Of a stretch of 64,000 bases of DNA, positions 16,627-25,105 are shown one piece after another (positions within the stretch are counted from its first letter, which is position 1; each line of letters opens with the position of its first letter). This DNA is from Calothrix sp. NIES-4105 (lineage in GTDB: Bacteria > Cyanobacteriota > Cyanobacteriia > Cyanobacteriales > Nostocaceae), in contig NZ_AP018290.1 in the NCBI RefSeq assembly GCF_002368415.1, forward strand, positions 4,353,614-4,417,613. The letters run 5' to 3'. The translations under genes were made by a program, and so were the position numbers. The notes under the pieces are model-generated. The model was not told where the DNA came from. It saw nothing but the letters and a program-made list of their open reading frames with translations, and made no database searches.

Positions 16627-17044
16627 TCTCATGTCCTTTCTCAATTGCTGTTAACAAAGGAGTTGAAATAGTATTGCTATCATCAACGTCAGCACCAGCA
16701 GCAATTAACACATCAACAATTTCTAAATTACCTTCTCTTGCAGCAGATTGAAGGGGACTGCCCAAACCAACAGATGCCATATTAACATCGGCGCCTTTTT
16801 TAATTAAAGCTTTTACCGTTTCAACTCGACCTGTTCCAACTGCCCAAACAAGCGAGTGTCGAAGTGATGAGTCGTTGGCGCCAGCTTCAATAAGCGCACA
16901 TTTAATATCATCTTTACCGTAAGGCACAAGTTGGTATGCTGTATTATAACCCTTTTTCGCATTCGGATTGGCGCCTGTCTCAAGTAATTCTCTCACACGT
17001 TGAGTATCACCTGACTCAATCGCAGCAATCAGCTGTTCGTCCAT
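16598..17044 (-). CDS. Ankyrin-repeat protein, 3' end cut by a deletion
   Basis: A 148-residue protein of ankyrin repeats: [40 protein letters not shown] and [20 protein letters not shown] are clear repeat cores, with weaker units between. The last repeat begins [11 protein letters not shown] and then breaks into about ten residues read from the AraC fragment in the wrong frame, followed by a stop. The loss removes the end of at least one repeat, but three to four repeats remain and the protein could still fold. Ankyrin repeats bind other proteins; no partner is evident. ATG at 17044 opens directly on the first repeat. Confidence 0.7.
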   Translation of the reverse strand: MDEQLIAAIESGDTQRVRELLETGANPNAKKGYNTAYQLVPYGKDDIKCALIEAGANDSSLRHSLVWAVGTGRVETVKALIKKGADVNMASVGLGSPLQSAAREGNLEIVDVLIAAGADVDDSNTISTPLLTAIEKGHERYINFSSCI

Positions 17045-17094
17045 AAAATTTTATACAAGTAGTTTATTCAAGCTATATTCTTATTCTGCCCATT

Positions 17095-18165
17095 TTATTT
17101 TTGTGAATTAACATGAGTTCCAGACTGTATTTGATATAAGCGCAATCCTTTGCGCGCATCTATATTAAATCTCAATCCAACTTCCATTCCAGGTGTTGTT
17201 TGAACTTGTTCTACTGCGTTGTCGTTAATTCTAATACTCTGAATAATTGCTAGCTGACAGTAAAATATTGTCTCATTAGCGAGGAAAAGGTTTTCTCCTA
17301 CTGATAAATTTGTTGCCTCGGTCTTTACAACTCCAGCTTGTTGCTTTTTAAACCATTCTGTAATTTCACCAATTTCTCTTGCTTGACCTACTGATAGTTG
17401 ATATTGAATAACTCGATAAGTTACTAATTCAGTTATAGCTTCGCACAGAATATCTATAAAATCGCATAATTCCAACAGTTTAGGGTAGTCTAAGATAACT
17501 GGAGATGCACCATGTGCTGCTTGATTCCGAAAAATAATCAAATCATTTAATTCTTTTTCTGCTGTTACTTCGTTTTCTCTAACCTCTTCAAGAAACTTGG
17601 TTATATTTCTATGCTTATCTAGCCAACTCCATGCATTTATTATACCTGCATCTGCTAGCAATTTATCTAAAATTTCTCTGCGTAAGTTCTGTTCATGAAA
17701 AAGAAATGCTTCTGGCACTAGCTCATATTCTTGATTCGTAACTCCATAAAATAAGCTACCAACAACTTTCTCAAGACCAAGATTTTCATACCTATTTTTC
17801 TTTAATTCTAGCAGTAATCTTGCTACCCCTGTTTGATGCGTATTTTTAATTCTTTCATCAAGATGTAAATAAAGGGGGAAAAGCTTTGGTATAATTTTCA
17901 ACCAATCTTTAACTAAGTCTTCAACGAAGCGCTCATAAACAGCGTATAAACGTGTTACAACAGAACAGTGGTCATATAGGCGCCAGTCCTGAATGCTAGG
18001 AATATTTTCCTGACTATTAACTAAAAGTTCTGTGCCTTCCTGAGTTACTGGTTTTGTTGCGGCATTTTCTGCAAAAGCAGTTTTTCTTGATACTTCATTT
18101 GTTTTAATAATATAACGAACAGTGGAGGTATTTTTTCGCACTGCTAGTAAATGCTCCTCAAACAT
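17095..18165 (-). CDS. HEPN-domain protein (MAE_28990/MAE_18760-like), putative RNase
   Basis: A 356-residue helical protein. The centre contains IIFRNQAAHGA, in which Arg213 and His218 form the RxxxxH motif that catalyses RNA cleavage in HEPN nucleases. Earlier segments (YDHCSVVTRLYAVYERFVED, residues 64-83) match the start of HEPN domains found in the MAE_28990 and MAE_18760 families, which occur in toxin-antitoxin and defence loci. The C-terminal 100 residues look like a separate beta-rich domain. It starts 6 bases after the stop of the DUF262 gene, so the two are one operon. RNase activity and a defence role are inferred from the family. Confidence 0.72.
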   Translation of the reverse strand: MFEEHLLAVRKNTSTVRYIIKTNEVSRKTAFAENAATKPVTQEGTELLVNSQENIPSIQDWRLYDHCSVVTRLYAVYERFVEDLVKDWLKIIPKLFPLYLHLDERIKNTHQTGVARLLLELKKNRYENLGLEKVVGSLFYGVTNQEYELVPEAFLFHEQNLRREILDKLLADAGIINAWSWLDKHRNITKFLEEVRENEVTAEKELNDLIIFRNQAAHGASPVILDYPKLLELCDFIDILCEAITELVTYRVIQYQLSVGQAREIGEITEWFKKQQAGVVKTEATNLSVGENLFLANETIFYCQLAIIQSIRINDNAVEQVQTTPGMEVGLRFNIDARKGLRLYQIQSGTHVNSQK

Positions 18166-18171
18166 TGCTGT

Positions 18172-19350
18172 CTACTTGACGATAACTGTTGATAGCATAT
18201 CATCAAATAAGCTTATTCTTTCTTGAACAACAGCTTTTTTGTTGCCTTCGTTTTCGAGGAATTTAAAATATCCTTTACTAAACAGTTGTTTTGTGTCTTC
18301 AATGATTTTGTGCTTTTGGCTTAATATTGCTTCTGCATTATCTAAATGTTTACTCAATCCGACCATAACAGCATCATAACATGCTTGATTGGCATGATGC
18401 GCCCAAGTGTTTAACTGTGCGTCATATGGCTTGAATAGATTAGCTTCGTAGATTTTAGAAGCTAAGTTAATAGTCGTGATAAATATATATCTTAAAATCT
18501 TAATATCCTCATCAGAAAACTTCATACTTTTAATCATGTATAAGTCAAGAAAATTTTCTATTTCTGTAGAATAATCATTAATATGACGAAGAGCAAAAAA
18601 ACGAAGTACTAATTCAGTAAATTCGTTACTGTGTAAATTTTTGGTTAATCCATTACTATTATTTATTGATGTATTCCATGCGCTGATAAATATAGGATTT
18701 TCGGAAAGTTCAACTAATAGTTGGTTAAACTTGCCATTGTACAAACAGTTTCTTACTTGTTGCTTAGTTAAGCCTACTCTCGAAGCGTTGGAACGCTCAA
18801 AAGTAATCTGTTTTAAATAAAGCGCTTCTTCTGGTTCAAAGGTGGATTGTGTAAGTAGTGCTATTGATGATATGTAATGATTATCCAAATTTCTTCTAAA
18901 TTCAATAGGAAGCTGTTTATAAGTACATCCTTCAAATTCAGACAAAAATTCAAGTTCTGTCAATTGGTATTTATTATTATAAAAATCACGAATCGCTAAT
19001 ATTCTCTGTTTCCCATCTATCAATTCATAGGAGTCGTATGTTTTTTCAAAAAGAATAATTGGTGGTATTGGAATATTTATTAAGATGGACTCTATAAGTC
19101 TAGATTGCTTCTTAATATCCCAGCAGTAATCAATTTTATTAAAGAGTTCTAAATCTATATAACTACGATTTTTTAATTCTTCTAAAAACCCTGGAACCTG
19201 CTTACGGCTACTTAGTCTAAGTATTCTTCTTTTTGCTTTCAAATAATCTGTAGTAATTTTAACATCACTATACATGTCATCCAGTTCGCTGATACTGTAT
19301 TTTATAGGCTGTTTTTCCCACATCTTTTCTTCGTTCGGTGCAATTAGCAT
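18172..19350 (-). CDS. DUF262 (ParB-like nucleotide-binding) protein
   Basis: A 392-residue protein with the DUF262 hallmark: KKQSRLIESILINIPIPPII (residues 80-99) and then ELIDGKQRILAI (109-120), the DGxQR core of the ParB/Srx-like fold that binds or hydrolyses nucleotides in GmrSD-, BrxU- and SspE-type defence proteins. The rest is helical. There is no C-terminal DUF1524 HNH nuclease domain, so nuclease function, if any, would come from the HEPN partner 6 bases downstream. A strong AAGGAGG ribosome binding site precedes ATG 19350, and the gene begins the operon. The role as sensor or regulator of the HEPN toxin is inference. Confidence 0.78.
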   Translation of the reverse strand: MLIAPNEEKMWEKQPIKYSISELDDMYSDVKITTDYLKAKRRILRLSSRKQVPGFLEELKNRSYIDLELFNKIDYCWDIKKQSRLIESILINIPIPPIILFEKTYDSYELIDGKQRILAIRDFYNNKYQLTELEFLSEFEGCTYKQLPIEFRRNLDNHYISSIALLTQSTFEPEEALYLKQITFERSNASRVGLTKQQVRNCLYNGKFNQLLVELSENPIFISAWNTSINNSNGLTKNLHSNEFTELVLRFFALRHINDYSTEIENFLDLYMIKSMKFSDEDIKILRYIFITTINLASKIYEANLFKPYDAQLNTWAHHANQACYDAVMVGLSKHLDNAEAILSQKHKIIEDTKQLFSKGYFKFLENEGNKKAVVQERISLFDDMLSTVIVK

Positions 19351-19437
19351 AGATTGTAACCTCCTTGTAAAGTTATTATATCGTGCCTGTTATGTTCTAT
19401 AGTACTATTTTTGAGGATGAATCACAGAGAGCGATTA

Positions 19438-20205
19438 TTAAGACCGTAAATAACTGGCGCCATTCACATCGACAATATTACCTGTTAAAAATTCTGAACC
19501 TGGTGAAGCTAAAAATAAAACTGTGTGTGCAATTTCTTCAGGATAGGCAACTCGATTTAATGGGCTTTGTTGTCTAATAAAATCTCCTGCTGGACTTTCT
19601 AAAACTGCGCGCGACATTTCTGTTTCTACATAACCTGGAGCTACTGCCATAACAAATATATTATTCGGCGCCAAGTATTGAGCTAATGATTGACTAAATG
19701 AATTAAGTGCAGCTTTACTGGCGCCATATGCTGTAGCTGTTGGTTCTCCTCTAAATGCACCGCGTGAAGTTATATTAATTATCCTTCCACTGCGTCGGCC
19801 TATCATATGTTTGGCAACACAATACGATACATTTGCGGCGCCGAGCAAGTTAACATTTATTGTTTGCTGCCATATGCTTTGCCAATCTTCATAACTAGTT
19901 TGATTAAGGGGATGTTCTTGATAAATACCTGCATTATTAACCAAAATATCAATTTGACCTAATTCATTTAGCGTCAAAGTCACCATTTCTTCAACTGCCA
20001 CAGGGTTGGCAAGGTCTGCTCCAACTGTTATATGTCCTGTACCTACTAAAGACTTGCATACAGTTTCAGCATCATCACGCTGTTGATGATAGTGAACTGC
20101 GACACGGGCGCCACTAGATGCAAAACTAGTTGCTATTGCTTCGCCTATCCCTCGCGAGGCGCCTGTAACTAACACTGTTTTTCCTTGAAAATCGAAAGTA
20201 ATCAT
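19438..20205 (-). CDS. Short-chain dehydrogenase/reductase (FabG-like)
   Basis: A classical SDR of 255 residues with TGASRGIG (cofactor binding), NNAGIY, the catalytic Ser in NITSRGAF, and YGASKAAL with catalytic Tyr and Lys; a PGYVETEM segment follows. It uses NAD(P)H to reduce a ketone or oxidise an alcohol in the cytoplasm. I start at ATG 20205 (MITFDFQGKTVLVTG), since the 20 residues that an upstream start would add are unlike the family. The Arg after TGAS may point to NADPH. It is similar to FabG, but a lone context gives no pathway, so the physiological substrate is open. It runs minus-strand and is separated from the DUF262 gene by 87 bases. Confidence 0.88.
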   Translation of the reverse strand: MITFDFQGKTVLVTGASRGIGEAIATSFASSGARVAVHYHQQRDDAETVCKSLVGTGHITVGADLANPVAVEEMVTLTLNELGQIDILVNNAGIYQEHPLNQTSYEDWQSIWQQTINVNLLGAANVSYCVAKHMIGRRSGRIINITSRGAFRGEPTATAYGASKAALNSFSQSLAQYLAPNNIFVMAVAPGYVETEMSRAVLESPAGDFIRQQSPLNRVAYPEEIAHTVLFLASPGSEFLTGNIVDVNGASYLRS

Positions 20206-20286
20206 AATATTTATCAGTACTACCTGTTTACTTAACCAGTAGTACCAATAGCATTTTTTGAGCAATCATCTCAAACCAGTAGTACT

Positions 20287-20307
20287 GCACAGGCCAGACG
20301 CCTGTGC
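20287..20307. repeat. Palindromic hairpin GCACAGGC-N5-GCCTGTGC, copy 1
   Basis: Perfect 8-base arms with loop CAGAC, between the SDR start and the end of the hybrid kinase gene. The same arms recur at 42628-42648 and, extended, at 55058-55081. It resembles REP-type intergenic elements. Confidence 0.75.
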
Positions 20308-20382
20308 TACAACCCTTTATTTTTTTCTTGTGGGATCGGCATCCTTGCCCGTCCCTTAATAAATTTAAATATTTAAAGATGA

Positions 20383-23300
20383 TCACTTATGTAAATCAAG
20401 TAATTTACAAATAGCTTCAAGTAATTCTTCTGAGTCTACAGGTTTTGCAATGTGATGTTGAAAACCTGCTGCTAGTGCTTGCTGTTGATTAATTTCACCT
20501 GCATAAGCTGTTAACGCAATTGCTGGTATTTGCTGTATATTTTTATCTTCAAAATTACGTATGCTTTGTATTAACATATACCCATCCATCTCTGGCATTC
20601 CAATATCGCTAAGTATAATATCAGGCCTCGTCTGTGACAAAAATTCCAATGCTTCGCTTCCTGATGCCACTGTTGTAACATTAGCTCCATATTCTTCTAA
20701 GATAAAGCTGAAAAATTCCAGATTGTCTGCATCGTCATCGACGATAAGAATACTTTTACCCGTAAGTGGCGAGGCATTTTGAGGAGTATCTAATAAGTTC
20801 ATCGTTGTTTCTTTCGTTACTATCAAATTCTGTATTATAGGTAATCTAACTATAAAAGTGGCGCCCTGTCCTTCACCTGGACTTTCTGCTTTAACTGTTC
20901 CACCATGCAATTCGACTAAATACTTAACAATTGCTAATCCTAATCCCAAACCGCCAAATTTTCGGGTTGTAGCACTATCTTCTTGGCGAAAGTGTTCAAA
21001 TACATAAGGTAAAAAGTCTGGACTAATACCTTTGCCTGTATCGCTAACTGAAATTTGAGCTTGCTGATGAGCGCACTTTAAACAAATTTTAACTTGTCCA
21101 GATTGAGGTGTAAATTTAACGGCATTTGATAAAAGGTTCCAAATAATTTGTTGTAAACGTCCAGCATCACCTAGAACTTGTGCAATTGAGTCAAACTGTG
21201 TCTGAATCTGAATATTTTTTGCTTCTGCTGCTAAATGCACGGTTTCGAGTGCTGCCTCAATAATTGGTATTAAGTTGACACTAACCATATTTAAGCTGAG
21301 TTTACCTCGTAAAATTCGTGAAACATCAAGCAAGTCTTCAATAAGCTGCGCTTGTAATTTAGCATTACGTTCAATTGTTGAAAGCGCACTCTTTAAACCT
21401 GCTTCGTCAAATTTACGGCTTTGTAATAATTTTGCCCAACCGAGAATTGGGTTAAGAGGAGAGCGCAATTCGTGAGACAGTACTGCTAAAAACTCATCTT
21501 TAATTCTGTTGGCAGTTTCAGCTTCCGCACGCGCTGCTTGCTCTTGTTGTAATAAACGTTCGCGTTCTTGTTCCGCGCGTTTGCGTTCGGTAATATCTCG
21601 ATAAAAAATACTTAGCCCACTTGAGCTTGGATAGGCATGTATTTCTAGCCAGACATCATAAACAGGTGGTAAATAATAATTATGTTCAAAGTGAACTGGA
21701 ACTTGATGTTCCATTGCCCATTTATATTGATGTTCAATATTTGTACCTACTGAAGCAGGCCACTCCTCCCATTGAGTTTTACCAAGAACTTCTGTGCGGG
21801 GTTTACCATTGATACGCTCTGCTGCTGCATTTTGATAGACTATCTGCCAGTCTTGGTCAAGTGCAACGTATGCGTCGGTCATATTTTCTAGAAGTTCAAC
21901 AAGCTGGTTGTAAGTCTCTTCGCTTTGTTGACGTAATGCTTGTTCACGTACCAATGCTTCTTTGCGTAACTGAGCCAGTTTTAAAGTTGCTGCAACGCGC
22001 GCGATTAGTTCACGTGCAGAGAATGGTTTTACTAAATAATCATCTGCTCCTGCTTCCATGCCTTCAACGCGCGACTCTTCACCTGCACGAGCCGATAGCA
22101 TAATAATAGGAATATCTTTGGTATCAGGATTTGCTCGAAGTTCTCGTAATAACCCGAAACCATCCAGCCCTGGCATCATTACATCTGTTAAAACTAAATC
22201 GGGAATTTGTTGACGAATCGCAGCTAAAGCGCTTACTCCATCTCCTACTGCCTCTACTATATAATTTTCTTCTAATAAACGCTTGATATATTCACGCATA
22301 TCTATATTGTCGTCTGCAAGCAATATACGAAGACAGTGCTGAGTATTGAGTGCTGAGTGCTGAGTAGAGATGGTATTTATTGCTGCGTTTTGACTCAGTA
22401 CTTTCAACTCAGCACTTTCTACTGTTTGCGGTAGCCAGCGTAAAGCTTCCTCTACATAAGGTGTGGCGCCGATGGCTGTTGAAACTAGAGTACTAGTTGC
22501 ATCGATACGGTCACCAGGGAGATGGGCATATCCTCTCTTAATTAATACTGTAAAGCAAGTACCTTTACCTACAATGCTTTCTACACTAATATTGCCACCG
22601 TGCAGTTTTACTAATTCTTGTACAAGCGATAAACCAATTCCCGACCCTTCTAAGGAGCGTCCTTTGGCGCCTTCAACACGGTAAAATCGCTCAAATAAAT
22701 GTGGCAGTTCTGTGGGTGAGATACCAATACCAGTATCACGCACTTTTAATTCGATATTGTCGTCAACTATGTGTAGCGATACCTCAATTTCTCCTGTGAA
22801 AGTAAATTTGAAAGCATTAGAAACCAAGTTTAAAACTATTTTCTCCCACATTTGACGGTCTACATACGCAAATTCATATAAATCTGGGCAATTTACTATT
22901 AACTGTAGTCCGGCTTTTTCGATTGCGGAACGAAATACACTTGCTAATTCTCTTGAAAGCGTTGCTAAGTCGGTAGGTTCATAAACAGCTTGTACCCGTC
23001 CTGCTTCGATGCGGGAAAAATCAAGCAGGGAATTAACTAGTTTCAGTAACCGCAAACCGTTACGTTGAATTAATTCTAATGTCTGTCGCTGTTGTTGTGT
23101 AAGTGCCGGATCACACGCCATATCTTCTAGCGGAGATAGCATTAATGTTAGTGGAGTACGAAATTCGTGACTAACATTACTAAAGAAAGTGGTTTTGGCT
23201 TGATCTAATTCTGCTAATGCTTCCGCGCGTCGGCGTTCTGCTTCATATGCCGAAGCGTTAGCTATTGCAGTCGCAACGTTGTTAGCAACTAATTCAAAAA

Positions 23301-24252
23301 ATCTCTGATAGGTATCATCCATACCACGTTGGGGACTAATACCCATGACTAACAATCCAGCTAGCTGCTGTTGTTGCCCTGATTGAGCAATGGGCATTAC
23401 AATACAACTTGTTGGTGGTATACCCCAGACGCTCGAAGGTATTGCATCAAATTTAGATGCCACATCAATAATTACCGCTTCGCAAGTTTGATAAACTTGT
23501 GCAAAGTTCCACACATCATTACTTTGATTTTGCGTTAAATCTACCTGTATTGGACTTGCATCGGTTCCCGCTTCAATTCCTACCGTATCAACAAGACGCG
23601 CGGATGCTACCGAATCTTCCACTAAATACAGTAAAGCAAAAGGAATGTCATAAGGATTGTGAGATAAAGTATTAACAGCAAAGCTGCAAGCTTCTTCAAC
23701 AGTTTTTGCTTTAGATGTGTTGGCGCCAAGTTCGCGTAATGTTCGTAAATGCCGCTCACCAATTACACGCTCGGTAGTTTCAGTAACAGCAGTAAATACT
23801 CCTCCTACTTCTCCTGTCTCTGTAAGAATAGGGCTATAAGAATATGTAAAGTAACACTCTTCAACAAAGCCAAACCTATTAATGGGTAAGTACAAGTCAT
23901 CCGACCATGTTGCTTGCCCTGTATTTAATACACCATTGAGTTGCGCTCCAATAATGTCCCAAGCTTCTTGCCACATCTCGTATCCTGGTCGTCCGAGTGC
24001 TTTTGGATGTTTAATTGGACCAAGAATTGGGCGCCAAGCGTCGTTGTAAATTAAAACTAGTTCTCGTCCCCACCAAATTACCATTGGGAACCGCGAATAC
24101 AAACAAATATCTACAGCAGTTCGCAAACTTTGTGGCCAGTTATCCTTAGAACCAAGTGGTGTTGCAGACCAATCCATATTCTGCACAAGCCCCACCATTT
24201 CACCTTCTTCCGAAAACAGGTTATTAGGATTTACTGGCTTTGCCTCTACCAT
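20383..24252 (-). CDS. Hybrid histidine kinase PAS-GAF-HK-REC-PAS-HK-REC
   Basis: A 1,289-residue cytoplasmic sensor with duplicated kinase cores. Order: PAS-like domain (about 40-165), GAF (175-340), first HisKA with His362 in NVSHEFRTPL plus HATPase (SGIGLSLV), a linker at about 604-639, REC (LADDNIDMREY; Asp in DLVLTDVMMPG), a second PAS (about 775-880), second HisKA (AVLSHELRSPL) with HATPase (LGLGLAIV), and a final REC (IILSDIGMPEMDG). No transmembrane segment is present. This layout allows internal multi-step phosphorelay. The linker before the first REC is encoded by TGCTGAG-type repeats, which is unusual. The input signal is unknown; no cognate regulator is adjacent. Confidence 0.9.
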   Translation of the reverse strand: MVEAKPVNPNNLFSEEGEMVGLVQNMDWSATPLGSKDNWPQSLRTAVDICLYSRFPMVIWWGRELVLIYNDAWRPILGPIKHPKALGRPGYEMWQEAWDIIGAQLNGVLNTGQATWSDDLYLPINRFGFVEECYFTYSYSPILTETGEVGGVFTAVTETTERVIGERHLRTLRELGANTSKAKTVEEACSFAVNTLSHNPYDIPFALLYLVEDSVASARLVDTVGIEAGTDASPIQVDLTQNQSNDVWNFAQVYQTCEAVIIDVASKFDAIPSSVWGIPPTSCIVMPIAQSGQQQQLAGLLVMGISPQRGMDDTYQRFFELVANNVATAIANASAYEAERRRAEALAELDQAKTTFFSNVSHEFRTPLTLMLSPLEDMACDPALTQQQRQTLELIQRNGLRLLKLVNSLLDFSRIEAGRVQAVYEPTDLATLSRELASVFRSAIEKAGLQLIVNCPDLYEFAYVDRQMWEKIVLNLVSNAFKFTFTGEIEVSLHIVDDNIELKVRDTGIGISPTELPHLFERFYRVEGAKGRSLEGSGIGLSLVQELVKLHGGNISVESIVGKGTCFTVLIKRGYAHLPGDRIDATSTLVSTAIGATPYVEEALRWLPQTVESAELKVLSQNAAINTISTQHSALNTQHCLRILLADDNIDMREYIKRLLEENYIVEAVGDGVSALAAIRQQIPDLVLTDVMMPGLDGFGLLRELRANPDTKDIPIIMLSARAGEESRVEGMEAGADDYLVKPFSARELIARVAATLKLAQLRKEALVREQALRQQSEETYNQLVELLENMTDAYVALDQDWQIVYQNAAAERINGKPRTEVLGKTQWEEWPASVGTNIEHQYKWAMEHQVPVHFEHNYYLPPVYDVWLEIHAYPSSSGLSIFYRDITERKRAEQERERLLQQEQAARAEAETANRIKDEFLAVLSHELRSPLNPILGWAKLLQSRKFDEAGLKSALSTIERNAKLQAQLIEDLLDVSRILRGKLSLNMVSVNLIPIIEAALETVHLAAEAKNIQIQTQFDSIAQVLGDAGRLQQIIWNLLSNAVKFTPQSGQVKICLKCAHQQAQISVSDTGKGISPDFLPYVFEHFRQEDSATTRKFGGLGLGLAIVKYLVELHGGTVKAESPGEGQGATFIVRLPIIQNLIVTKETTMNLLDTPQNASPLTGKSILIVDDDADNLEFFSFILEEYGANVTTVASGSEALEFLSQTRPDIILSDIGMPEMDGYMLIQSIRNFEDKNIQQIPAIALTAYAGEINQQQALAAGFQHHIAKPVDSEELLEAICKLLDLHK
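22334..22440. repeat. TGCTGAG-type repeats inside the hybrid kinase gene
   Basis: Heptamer copies (GTGCTGAGTATTGAGTGCTG and on) at the left and their inverted counterparts (CTCAGTACTTTCAACTCAGC) at the right form an imperfect hairpin within the coding region. Read in the gene's frame they encode a stretch beginning VESAELKVLSQ and ending STQHSALNTQH, between the first HATPase and REC domains. No stop or frameshift results. Confidence 0.8.
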
Positions 24253-24371
24253 AAGTTGTACTTCAATCTAATAATAATTAAATATTTTAAGATGCTTTAA
24301 ATGCTATACAATCTATCCCTAGAACTACCGTTTGCAGATAAAAATATATCTAATGACTGAAGACTAATATA

Positions 24372-24485
24372 TTATTTTTTGCATGCTACAAATATGGCGC
24401 CGATTACAAATACAGTTAAACCTAAATATGTAAAAACTGTCGCCCATTCTTCTATGCTGCCTGATACCAGAAAATAATTGTTCAT
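24372..24485 (-). CDS. Candidate 37-residue single-span membrane protein
   Basis: A complete small frame, ATG at 24483-24485 to TAA at 24372-24374. It encodes MNNYFLVSGSIEEWATVFTY and then LGLTVFVIGAIFVACKK: an acidic amphipathic start, a clean hydrophobic helix of about 20 residues and a basic end, the layout of many small thylakoid or plasma-membrane subunits. It resembles none of the known small photosystem or cytochrome b6f subunits that I can recall. No strong ribosome binding site is seen. A palindrome lies just upstream, separating it from the outer-membrane protein gene. The topology is suggestive; expression is unproven. Confidence 0.45.
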   Translation of the reverse strand: MNNYFLVSGSIEEWATVFTYLGLTVFVIGAIFVACKK

Positions 24486-24501
24486 TATAAAACCATTGTA
24501 A

Positions 24502-24521
24502 AGACGTGACATGTCACGTCT
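24502..24521. repeat. Perfect 20-base palindrome (AGACGTGACATGTCACGTCT)
   Basis: Self-complementary along all 20 bases and followed by CTAC. A related palindrome with the same GAGAC and ACATGT core lies at 47993-48020. It could fold in RNA and end transcription of the gene to its right, though T runs are short. Confidence 0.6.
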
Positions 24522-24543
24522 CTACATTTGTGACATTTGTACA

Positions 24544-25029
24544 TTAAAATCGTAAACCAACACCACCTTGTAATGATAGTGCAGTACCACCACCATCACG
24601 GTAAGCATCAAATGCAATAATCGCATTACCAAAAATTACGGTGTTACTGTTGGGAATAACATAATCAACTCCAGGTTGCAGCGCAAAGCTAATTTTATTA
24701 CCAACAGGAGAAGGGTCATTACCACCAGCAAGTACTAACCCGGCGCCAATATAAGCATCAGTTTGCCAGTTTAAAGGAATATCATAAGATACTGTAGGTA
24801 CAATAGCCACACTATGACCTACAAAAGCTTGCGCGCGGAATGATACGGGTACTTCTAAAAGCTTGTAACGTGCTGCTAAAACACCTCCAACTTGAATACC
24901 ATCCGAAAGACCAACAGCAGGACCAATACCTACATAACTTCCATATGCTACTTGTGCAGAAGCTGGTTGAGCAAACTGCATCAACCCCAATACTGAACCA
25001 GCTAATACAAGTGATGCCAAATGCTTCAT
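24544..25029 (-). CDS. Secreted outer-membrane beta-barrel-like protein
   Basis: A 161-residue protein starting MKHLASLVLAGSVLGL with a Sec signal peptide cleaved after an ASA-Q site (QPASAQ). The mature part has alternating polar and hydrophobic strands, many Gly residues and a C-terminal aromatic residue (LSLQGGVGLRF), typical of small outer-membrane beta-barrels. I chose ATG 25029 because the GGAGAAGGG just before it is a good ribosome binding site; an earlier GTG would use those bases as codons. The function is unknown. It is followed on the minus strand by a palindrome and a tiny membrane-protein frame. Confidence 0.65.
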   Translation of the reverse strand: MKHLASLVLAGSVLGLMQFAQPASAQVAYGSYVGIGPAVGLSDGIQVGGVLAARYKLLEVPVSFRAQAFVGHSVAIVPTVSYDIPLNWQTDAYIGAGLVLAGGNDPSPVGNKISFALQPGVDYVIPNSNTVIFGNAIIAFDAYRDGGGTALSLQGGVGLRF

Positions 25030-25105
25030 TGCCCTTCTCCTCACATAATTTCAAATTGGAGTAAAGGGTAGATATTTCCCCCTTTCCCCATTCTTCATTT
25101 ATACA

